Source: Aspidapion aeneum (lineage: Eukaryota > Arthropoda > Insecta > Coleoptera > Brentidae). From it: a DNA stretch of 64,000 nt. The notes below the pieces were generated by a model. That model had not been told where the DNA came from, did not search any database, and saw only the letters and a program-made list of their open reading frames with translations. Shown piece after piece: positions 13,901 to 25,900 of the stretch; the first letter of the stretch is position 1; every line of letters begins with the position of its first letter. Both the position numbers and the translations under genes were made by a program. The stretch is taken from contig OY755047.1 of assembly GCA_963576565.1 (NCBI GenBank), forward strand, positions 30,727,351 through 30,791,350. The letters are read 5' to 3'.

Positions 13901-16900
13901 TTCCAGATACTTCAATGTTTTCATAACGTACGTTAGAAATAAGCCCAGTGCCTCCACTAGGATGGGTTTTAATGTGTATGGCATTGTCAGAATTAAAAAC
14001 TTTACTGTTGGTGAAAGAAATATTAGTTGCGCTGTTATCTGCACCGTTATTTTTTGACAAACCGAGAGACATACTCAAGCCGTGACTACCGTAACATATC
14101 AAATCATTGAAATGAAGGTCTGAACCGCTGTTGATGGCTACGCAATCGTCTTGGTTTTTGATAATTGAGTTTTTGAATAGGAGGTTTTTTCCATGGGAAA
14201 TGTCGAATCCATCTGTGTTGTGTCCACCTAAAAACAAAGAAACATCTTATATTTGAAAACTAGTCGAATGGAGATAATGGAGAATTCTTCTAATATACTG
14301 CTTAGACTTTCATCTAAAAGATATCTTGTGCATGACACTGTATCTTAGTTCGTCTCCACGATCTGTATGTTTCTGCTGACAAGCTATATTCTGGTGGGCG
14401 AGTTGACCGTCTTCTCGAGGTGACAGCTCTGCTTCTTCGAGGTACTAAAGCCTGCAGCAGTCGTTTGCTTTATTTCTGGCTTTTAGACAGTATCCGATAA
14501 GAAGTCCGACCACTAGCCTTGGACCATTTCTGTTTAGTTCCAGAAGTTGCTTTGACTTCTTTGCTGATATGTATATACGAAAGTAACCTTAATCCTTTTA
14601 GTGTAGATACAGGGGAGACAGAGCTTGAGTACTTATTTAAACCAGCCATAAATGTGTTAAACCTCACGAGCGCCGAGCTCTATGTCCCGTTTTTCTAATT
14701 CTTGGAATTAAGGAAGACCTAGAGTATTACATCTCGCTCTGGCAAGGCTAGGGAATTCACATAGCAGATGTCTTATGTTCTCAGGCTCCTTTTCGTCCCT
14801 GGTTTGCGAGAATGTTTAGACGGGTTGTAAGTGCTCCGAAGAGGTAGTGACCTGCAACAACAGGTCAAATTCTCTCTGTCCTTTTGACTTCCCATTTGGA
14901 CCACAGCTGACTTAAAATGCTGCAGGTTTATAACTCTATCTATCTTCTTTTTGCTAGCTTTAACACGGTATTGTGATTGTGAGATTTAACCAGGGGCATT
15001 GTGATGACCACTGTATTGTCAACTTGGGCATGTGAAAACTTGTTATGGGCACCTCAATTTTATACTTATTTTATGTTACCTTTGGTATCTCCCAAGGAAA
15101 CGTCTATGTTCCATTTGTTAAAAACTGTGTCAGATGATTGGACAGATATACATCTTTCTGGGCAGTTTTTAACAATAATGTTTTCTAACAACGAACCGCC
15201 CGTGGTGCGTACGGACATCAGTTTGGGTTTGGTACTGCCTTGGCCACCTTTACCTGAATAAATAATAAAGGGTTTTTTAACATCAAAATATATAAAAATA
15301 TTTTTTAAACTACATCACATCCACAACTGGATAAAGAGTATTTCTTAGGTAACTGTGAAGCATTTAAAATGAAGTATTCCTCAGTTACTAATATTGACAC
15401 TCGTTGATGACTTCAAGTCTGACCAGCAAAAAAAAAGCAAATGAAAACATGAAGTTTTGGTAGTCTTTGGTGAAGGTCTACACAGTAAATCGTCATTACC
15501 TACTAAACTATTAGTTGTATGTAACAGTGTCAAGGGTTAGTTTAGCGGAATAATAAAATTTTGTTTTTATGTGGCCGTGTAATTTTAATTTGAACTAATA
15601 ACATACATGGTGTTTAAAATTAAGTCGACAGAGTCGGTTAGAGCGAAAGGGTCGGTTAAATGGCCATGTAGTATTTTTTTCACTGATAACTGTGGTGAAA
15701 ACAAAAGAAAAGTCTAGTAAGTAAGTTATAGTAAAAAGTAAAATATTTTTTTTGCCGCGACATCCGGTTTAGAGTATCTCCAATCAATAGAACATTTAAT
15801 TTTAAACAAAAGTTGCCACTTGACTCCTAAAGACAAATATAAAAATAGTTATTTAAACAACAAGGTTTGAAAACGACTCTTTGCACACGATCGAGACAGT
15901 TTGGTCTAGGGAGCACGAAGTGATTCCAGAGTGAGATGGGGCTAGTGAGGGCAAAACACGGACAAAAACGCATTATATTATATGGGAAAGACTTGTTTTT
16001 TTGAATTAATTCGAAGCTTTGAATTGGAAATGCGACTTCATTGAAAGTAAAGAAGTTTTTGCAATTGCTTTAGAATCTTAAAAGGTAAAGTTTAATACGA
16101 ATTTTCATTTAAAAACACACTTAAATTTAATTTAAACTATTATTTTTTTAATTTAATAAAATATATCTAAGACATTAAGTTTACAAGTCTAACATGCCTA
16201 ACTTGAGACCTTTGTTTAAGTCACCACCTATAAGGTACACACGAAACACCAAAAGGTACTATAAATGATGTACAGGGTGACCCAGGAAAATTTTGCACTA
16301 TTGCAAACTTTATTTTAAATAATCTTATGAACCTTGTATGTGCGCATTCGTATTCTACCTTTTTAGCATTTTTGTGTCTGTTAGCGGGCCAGGCAGTATT
16401 GGTTCCCATCAATTAACAATTGGCTAAGACAGGTGTTATAAAATCTTTATCAAAAACCAGAAAAAAGGCGCTATGGGCTAATACTATAAATTCTATAATT
16501 ATTTTGTAAAATGTTTTTTTGTTTTTTGGAACATCGATGGTTTACTATTTTTTTCATTTTTGCCCAAACTATAATACTTAGAGGCTCAATTTACACTGTT
16601 TATTAGAATTCTCTATAAATGCCTTTCCCATCAATTTTCTCTAAGACGGTTAGTTTATCCGGTACGAGGCTTGGAATATTAGCCTTACGGTTAAATTTCA
16701 GTTTTTGTAGAAAACTGTATATTTTAGACGATACGTATCTCCGCAACCAATGAACCTAGGAAGCTAGAGTTGCGCTCAGATTGTAGAAAATTTGGGGGGC
16801 ATTAAAAAAGCATTAAACGTAAATACCCGAAAGAAAAAGATTTTTTGAAAAGACTAAAAAATTGGGTGTGAACTACCCTCAAGGATACTAGCAACATATC

Positions 16901-19900
16901 AAAAAATCGTAGATGCATGCGCGTTTGCAATGTTAAATGCTTTTATTGACTGGCCTAAAAAAGACTGGGTTAAATTAAGTATAAGTGTGTTTTTAAATAA
17001 AAATTCGTATTAAACTTTACCTTTATAGATTCTAGAGCAATTGCAAAAACTTCTTTACTTTCAATAAAGTCGTTTTTGTAACTCAAAGCTTCAAATGAAT
17101 TCAAAAAAGAGATCTTTCCCATACAATTGCCCTCACTAGCCCCATCTCACTCTGGAATCAATTTTCGATCATGATATCCCGTCCATTCGTATTATAGGTC
17201 TATGGTAGCTACTGTTTTTTTACCGTCCCAATATAGCTCTCCTTGTCCATCCAACACATGACCATTTTCACCTCTAACTGTTACTTTCTTGCCCGTAATA
17301 GACATCAGTGGGCCAAGCCAGTTTTTAAAGGCAAATTTTATGTGTCCGCGTAAAGTCAATGTCGCCCCATCCTAAAATTTCAAAGTTTAATTAAGAAATA
17401 AATTACTATAATAATTATTGAGTCTACTTGAATAATACTACTGAATAATACTACTAACTCCAATATAAACCTGAATACGAAAGTAGCACTTTTTATGGAT
17501 GAAAAAAAGCAAATTTGTAAATAGGAGACCTTATTTAATTTACTTACTTTTAAATTGACTGTAAGTTCCTTACCAGCTGGTACAGTGATTCCACTCAAAA
17601 CGAGATTTGAGCATGTTTTAGCAGCTGTTGCTACATTGTTATAATCCGTAACAACACAATTATCGTCCAACGGGCTCGCCCATGCGCAGCCTACTAATAA
17701 TAAAACAATTGCATATGTCATGTTTAAAAAAAAATCACAAATGAATGTTTTAATTGGGCTTTTTTTTATATTTATAAGCCACTTATGTTATCTAAAATTT
17801 TATTTTTTGTTTTGATGTTCCGTGATTTTAAATTGATTAGAATAGGTAAATCTCTCTCATTGATTTAAAAAATAAATTATGTAATAGTAGTTATTTATAC
17901 AACTGCAAGTCATATTGAATATTATGCTCGAGAAATCGGTTTAATATTATTTATTCAAGGTTTTACTGTTTTCTTGACAGTTTTTATTTCAATTTCCAAA
18001 TTGGACCGAAAAATGGAGAACTGAATTCAATAGGTACGTTTTGGGTCGCGTGTTTTACACTTTGTTACCGTTATTGTTATTACTGAGTCTATGCATTAGC
18101 AGCTTCAAAAATTCAGATTCCAACGTGCCAAAGCGGGTACTAAACTCTAACTCAACTGACCAAAGAAAACCAGGACGGCCAAAATTGAGATGGGAAGATA
18201 GTGTTACGGCGGACGCCAAAAAGATTGGTGCGAAAAACTGGAAAGTCGCTGCTCTACAAAGAGACAGGAAGGCAAGGTCCCAACCAGGGTTGTTGCGCCA
18301 ATGATGATGAACATAACCTTGTTCGATTTACCAATCCACTCCATTCAATATGGACTACTTTTTCAATTTACAAAGATCTTTTATCTCTTTCATGGATATT
18401 AATATCACACACATAACCAAGTGTCTTTTTAGATTTGGTTGCCGAAATATATCTGCTTGTTAAACACGTCACAAACAGTCTTAATCCGTCGCAAATCGAT
18501 TATTACCTATAATTCCTTTAGTTATTTCTTGAACCGGAGGTAATTTCGTTATCATTAGGTGGTGGACGCCTCAGATAAAAATATTTAAAGAGTTTGTATA
18601 CAAACTCAACAGTACATGCAGGTAAGGAAGTCAAAACAAAAAATATTTTGTTTAGAACATTTATTATTTTATAATTTTAACAAATATTTCTTAACAAGTA
18701 AAGCCATTTGGTTTGTAGTTGCATTGGTTAGTTCCTCCAGTAATTTTAACGCCAGACCAATCCCAGCCACCACAGCCTCCCTTTGCGCATGCGATATAAA
18801 CATTTTTACCTTTTTTATTCGCCATTGTGCCTGTTATTTTTGAGAAATGTAGTCCTTTAATAGGAATGTTTGCCTTGAGATGTCCTTTATCTCCGTAATC
18901 TTGTTCGATAGAAATACCAAATTTCCTAATTCCAGATACTTGAATGTTTTCATAACGTACGTTAGAAATCTGCCCAGTACCTCCACTCGGATGGGTTTTA
19001 ATGTGTATTGCATTATCAGAATTAAAAACTTTACTGTTGGTGAAAGAAATATTTGTTGCGCTGTTTTCTGCACCGTTTTTTTTGGATAAACCGATGGACA
19101 TACTCAAGCCGTGACTACCGTAACATATCAAATTATTGAAATGAAGGTCTGAACCGCTGTTGATGGCTACGCAATCGTCTTGATTTTTAATAACTGAGTT
19201 TGAGAATTGAAGGTTTTTTCCATGGGAAATGTCGAATCCATCTGTGTTGTGACCACCTGAAATCAAAGAAATGTCTATTATTTGAAAAGTAGTAGATTGG
19301 AGATAATGGAGAGTTCTTCTAATATGCTACTTAGACCTTTATCTAAAAGATATCTTGTGCATGATACTGTATCTTAGTTTGTCTCCACGATCTGTATGCT
19401 TCTGCTGAATGAAGCTATATTATTGTGGGCGAGTTGGCCCTCTTCTCGCGGTAACAGCACTGCTTCTAGGTACTGAAGGCTGCAGGAGTCGTTTGCTCAA
19501 TTTCTGGCTTTTAAGTAGTCCGTACACTGGTGTTAGATCATTTCTGTTTAGTTCCAGAAGTTGTTTTGAATTCGTTACCGATATGTGCATATATACGAAA
19601 GTAACCTTAACCATTGAGTAAATAATCCATATAGAGGAGCCACCGGCGAGCTTTACCATATTGAGGGGCAGATGGCACTGAAATAAATTCATCTAGTACG
19701 CAATATTCAGAGACAAATACTATGATCTAATGGCATTTGTATGATAGGCATGAGCCTCGGAACTCGCACATGTAACTAAATCGTACTAGCAGTCCCTGAA
19801 TATTGCGTACCAGACAAATTTATTTCAGCGCCATCTGCCCCTCAATATGGTAAAGCTCGCCGGTGGCTCCTCTATATGGGTTATTCACTTAAACACTTTT

Positions 19901-22900
19901 TGTGAAGATATAAGGGAGAGAGAGAGAGAGAACTTGAGTGCTAAATTAAACCAGCCACAGCTGTTTATAAATCTGGTAAGCGCGGAGTTCTATGTCCCTC
20001 AATTCTTCTAGATCTTGGCAAGGCCGGGGAATTCACATAGCAGATGTCTTAGGTTCCTTCTTGCCCCTTGTTATGCGCACCTCAATTTTGTACTTATTTT
20101 AGGTTACCTTTGGTATCTCCCAAGGAAACGTCTATGTTCCATTTGTTGAAAACTGTATCGGATGATTGGACAGATATACATCTTTCTGGGCAGTTTTTAA
20201 CAATAATGTTTTCTAATAGCGACCCGCCGGTGGTGCGTACGGACATCAGTTTTGGTTTGGTACTGCCTTTGCCGCCTTTGCCTAAATAAATAATAAATGG
20301 TTTTTGAACATCAAAATATATAAAAATATTACCTAAACTACATCACATCCACAACTGTAGAAAGAGTATTTCTTAAGTAACTGCGAAGCATTTAAAAGGA
20401 AGTATTCCTTAGAAAATCGTCATTACATACTAAACTATTAGTTGTATGTAAAAATATAAGAGCTAAGGTTAGTTTAGTGGAATAATAAAATTATATTTTC
20501 ATGGAGCCGTATAATTTTAATTGAAACTAATAAAATGCAGGGTGTTCAAACTTAAGTCAGCACTATTGCTAACTTTGTTATTTTTAGAGCGACAGGGCGG
20601 TTAAAAGTCAAGCAACGTATACGTGAGCAACGTATAGTAAAAAGTAAAATATTTGTTGTGTTAATTTTTTCTCCTTAACGCAAAAATAAAAAAGATTTTA
20701 ATGATTTTCTAAAGGCAGACAGTTTTCGATAGATTAAAAAAAAGTTTTTAATAACTTTGCTATTTTTGACTTTAAGAGAGAAAGTCATAGAACAACTTTT
20801 GTTTAAATCCAATTTTTCTTTCCATTGGCGTTTCTTTATACCGAGTGCCATTTAATTTTCTTTCTGTTTTTACCCTCCTAATCAGCAGAAAAAATACCAC
20901 AACTTTGTCCATTTAACCGACACTGTAGCCTTAATATTAACGAAGTAGTAATAGTGCCGACTTAACTTTGAACATCCTGTATACCTCTGCCACTGGTGAA
21001 ATCTTTATTTAAGTTATAATGATATATTCATAATAAAAAGGAGGAGACTTAATTTTGAGTTGTACCAGCTCTTTAATAACCTCGGTGGCCTATAGACTGG
21101 GAGGCTACGATGAGCAGGACATATAATACAGTTGGCAGATTCCAACGTGCCAAAGCGGGTACTAAGCTCTAACTCAACTGGCCAAAGGTAACCAGGACGG
21201 TCAAAATTGAGGAAAGACAGCGTTTGGGTGGACGCCAAAAAAATCGGTGCGCCAAACTGGAAAGTTGCTGCTTTACAAAGAGACCGCTGGAAAGAGAAGC
21301 TTGCGAACCAGGGTTGTGGCGCCAATGATGGTGATGATAATGATGATGATGATGATAATAAAAAGCCAACACTTTCTTCTTTAGATTGACATTTGAATGC
21401 TCATTTTAAATTTAATGAGCCGCTAACTGCTTCTTACCGTCCCAATATAGCTGTCCTTGGCCATCCAACACATGGCCGTTTTCACCTCTAACGGTGACTT
21501 TTTTGCCCGTAATAGACATCAGAGGACCAAGCCAGTTTTTAAAGGCAAATTTTATGTGCCCGCGTAAAGTCAGTGTCGCGCCATCCTAAAATTTTAAATA
21601 AGTCGTCAAATTAATAAATTACTATAATAATCAGTCCATTCCAATATAAACCTGAAAATTAAAGTCGCACTTTTATTGATGAGAAAAACCAAATTTGTAA
21701 ATAGGAGACTTTATTTAATATACTTACCTTTAAATTGACTGCAAGTTCTTTTCCAGCTGGTACAGTAATCCCGCTCAAAACGAGATTTGAGCATGTTTTG
21801 GCTGCAAATGCCACATTGTTGTAATTCGTAACGACACAATTGTCTTTCAACGTTGGGCTCGCCCATGTACAGCCTACTAAAAACAAGACGACAATTGCAA
21901 ACGCCATATTTAGAAAGCAAATCTTAGATGAATATTTAAATTGAGCTGCTTTTTATATTTATAGTGCACTTAGGTTTATCTATATTTGTTTTGATGTTTT
22001 GTAATTATAAATCTATAAAAATGTTGATGAAAATCCCATCGACTACTTTTAAACAAATAATTGTCATAATAGTTATTTCTAACCCTGCAAGTTTGTCATT
22101 TCCAATAGCATATCGAAAAACTCTGGTTTTCATCACGTAATGTCATTTTTAAGATCATCAAGAATCAATCTCCAGGCCTTTAGAATTCATTGGCCTATTT
22201 CTGTACTACCTATTCCATCTTAACTTATTTTATTTGAGCGTCGTCATGGATTAGAATTTCAAACAGTGCATCAGAGTTTACTACCATATATTCTGTCTTC
22301 TCAAGGCTCACTTCTAGTCCCCATTCTTTATATTCACTGTAGAATCTCCCTATATTTAATTTCATATCATACGATCATACGAATCACCAACGAATACAAC
22401 TTGATCATCTGCAAAATTAAGCGTAAATAAAAAGTCATCGTCTATAAGTATACCCGTATCTTCGTATGATTGCTTCCATATATCCCAATAATATAGGAAC
22501 ATGCACATGCAAAAAAAAAACAAACTAAAGTTAAACTATGGAAAAATATATCTGCTACTTGAAATAAAGGTCAATCTGATTTTAAACTTGGGAGTTGTTC
22601 TAAACATATCAACATTCTACTTATACAAATATTTTAAAGTAAAGTACCAATAAACATTGTTTGGACTAGTGATCTTTATCGGGACCTGAAAATTAAAACT
22701 GTAGCAGAGACTATAAAAAAGTACGAAAAATGTCATGAAGATAGACTCAATCGGCATGTAAATGTGAAAAAGTAGAAAAAAAGTTTAAACTGTTTTTTAA
22801 TGAAAAGGAAAAGGGTTTTATAATTTATAAATACCCTGACGTAGACAGTTATCACAAAATAACAAATTATAAATACACACTTAATAGTTAAGTGCACTTC

Positions 22901-25900
22901 AGTTAACAGATCAAATTTGAGTTAACTAAGTAACTAAAACGTATATTTTTGCTTTTATTAAAAAACAATAAACTTAACCTCTCTGGTTGTTTAAGTGCAC
23001 TTCAGTTTAAAGGACAACATGAATTTAATATAAATTAAAACAAACTGTTTTCGCTTTTATCACAAAACAACACACTTACTTATTCACTTCTTACTTAAGA
23101 AGGGCAAACCGTATATAGCTGCACGAAAAAGAATTGTTAAAATTAATTTAGTTTCTTTTTTTATATTTTTTATTCGAGTCATATAATTTTTAGAACCAAT
23201 TTAAATATTTTGTTGTTTGTAGAAATATACAATTATACGATGAGATTGCCAACTTATTTTATAAAACCAATTAAGAGGTTATGCTTACCCTTATAATATA
23301 TATATTCTCGTTCCTCAATAAAAGCTTAATAAGTCCCTAAACCGTTCTGAGTATATCATTATAAATCTACAACAAAACCCAGAGAGATTGTGTGAAACCA
23401 ACAGAAACAACTACTTCGAGGGAAAATACCCCTACCGGCATTGAATTATACTGATGGTTTGATGCTTTCGTTTGGAACTTGTTAAAACTATTTGGTTTTC
23501 ACTCTCTCCAACGTCGATCACAAGTATACGAATGATCCTCACTGAATGTTATGTAAAACTTGCTTATTTTTAAGGCGAATGTTTTATAAGGAAAGTCTGA
23601 TGGTGATATACTCTCGTTATTTACTTTCATATCACACTTGATAATAATATTTATATATCAAAACGTGTAATGTATTTTGGACTTTTCTTTCGATCCTTTC
23701 ATTATCCTTCTACTTCATCCTTATGAAACTTGTTAATTGTTAAGCCAAATGTTTTATAAGGAAGGCTTGATGATTTCGTACAGATGAATATTTTAGTAAG
23801 TTCTTATAAAACGTTATTCTCTATAAAGCAAGCGTTTTATAAAACTGGTAATATCTGCCGACTTTTATTTGAATATTTGTTTATTAAAATTTAATGAATT
23901 TGTTACAAAAATACACTAGTTAGGTACCCTTAAAAGAAATTGTCAATATTATAAAACTTTGTTACAATCAATAAAATTAGATTAATTGCATATTTTGCCT
24001 TTGTCTTTATTTTAAAATACACTGGTTTGTCATAAATATTTTGTTTGTTCCAGAACGTCACCAAGAGAAGCAGTAACAGAGAACGATCCTCTCGGCGCTC
24101 TTGTGGAACCACCCGAGAACCAGACAACGATCCCGTCCAACGTACCGTCCGCACCAAACCAAGAAAAGAATCACCTGATCACCGATGATCCGATACTGTT
24201 CCGATCGTCCGTCCATAAATCTGCGACTTTTGAAGGTAAAATTTTTAAAACTGTTTCAGGAACATTGAAACAGAGGGTGCTGTGTATTTCGAGTAAAACG
24301 TCCTACTTATCGATTTTGTATTTTTAAATATAGGGTTTTCCATTTTTAGTGGGATTAAATGGGAAACTTGGTAATTAATAAAGATGACGATCCGCGGATT
24401 TCGCCTTACTTTTTTATCTTAGTCAGATTTTTGTCATACCTCATAGTTTTTGTTATATGGCGGAATTTTGAAGATATCGCAATTTTTGAAACCTTATTAC
24501 TTGATTATTTTACAAGCTATTTCAATTTTGTAAAAATATTTTTATGGCAACTCATTTTGAGAAAAAAATTACGTGCCTCCTGGTGCCAGTTTTTAAAACG
24601 GCAATATCCTTGTAACTCGGATATTATTGGGAGTAGAAAGTAGAAACAAAAACTGGTCGATTTGGTAAATAATGGCCGCTTCAAGCGCTGCAATAGTTTT
24701 TTTGGTATCGCACTAATAACCCTGTACTTTAAAAATCATGCACGTAATTCTGTGCTTAGTCGATATGTTATTATAAGTTGCCTTGTTGCCAAATTTTCTT
24801 TAGATTTTGCTAACCGCTATGCATTTTAGGAAGTCCGCCTGCTCAAAACAAATTATCAAGATCGGAAACAGTGCCTGCCGCAACCCAGACATCAACGTTG
24901 GCTAGTTTAGGAAACAGCTTTAAAATGAGTTTTAGGTAGGCAACCCTCAAACACCATAATTACTTCGAATTATCAAAAAACTGAACAGGAATTTTATAAT
25001 ATTTGATAAATAAAATCATTGTTTTTTAATTATTTACTTTAATTGAATTGAGTAGTCGAATTTTTATAAATATGCAGTTACGTCATTTTCTGGTATGTTT
25101 GTTTATTATATTCACTAACACTAGTTACATGTCATACTGGACCTTGATCTATTAGAATGGAAGTCCCAGTAAAAAAAAATAACTTTAATTTAAACTGCTA
25201 GATAACGACACACTGATTTCGGCAGAGCCAAAAGTCCTTTGTAACTGTTTTTCTTGCTTCATCGATAATATTCTCTCTGACTATAACGTTGTTCAGTTTT
25301 TTTTGATGATTTGTTACTCATAGAGTGTAGTATTTTTTCGTGAGTTTGTGGCTTTTATTGTTTTCACATCACATCATTTATTTTTACCGGCGCACTCTCG
25401 TGAAGTTAAATCGCTATATTCAACTAAAAGTTATTCTAGTCTAACACAAGTTTAATTCAAAATAAAATAAAATTACATATTATTAAATAAACAAAGAAAC
25501 ACTTAAAACATTATTAAACATAGGACTAGTAATTTTTTTCACAACAAAAAATGCTTTTTCTCATTTATTTCCGACTTTTTACTTTTCTTACTTACTTTTA
25601 AAATTAGGCACTGGTAATCAGTATGTTCACGGATAGAGGCCTCAAGAGGACATATGGACAGAAAGGCACTGTTTAAAAATAGTTCTGCTGGAATACTTAG
25701 TTAAAATTTTAGAATTAGTATTAAGATAGGATTTACAGGGTTTTTTATTTGCCACTGCACCAAAATGAAAAATACAGGTAGTTTCCTCTTTCATAGGGTT
25801 TCTTTTTTTTTCTCAAATTTACAGTGCGGCAATAGAATTTTTAAAACAAGCAGAACTTTTTATAAACACTAACTTTTTGTCAAAAATTTAATTTTTAGTC

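Larger units (their letters stand above)
2455..24053 (+). other. Crag intron (21.6 kb) hosting the antisense GH28 cluster
   Basis: The donor at 2455 and acceptor at 24052-24053 are in phase, so this is one intron of the host gene. Four GH28 genes lie inside on the opposite strand with their own TATA boxes and poly(A) signals. Spacers are mostly transposon debris. From 21960 to 24050 I see only an RTE fragment, short repeats and AT-rich DNA. Confidence 0.9.

Noticed and set aside
18880..19089. Plus-strand open frames opposite the GH28 last exons (also 7665-8027 and 13851-14057)
   Set aside because: They recur at the same place in each paralogue only because the antisense strand is a conserved coding exon. 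They have no splice, promoter or homology support of their own.
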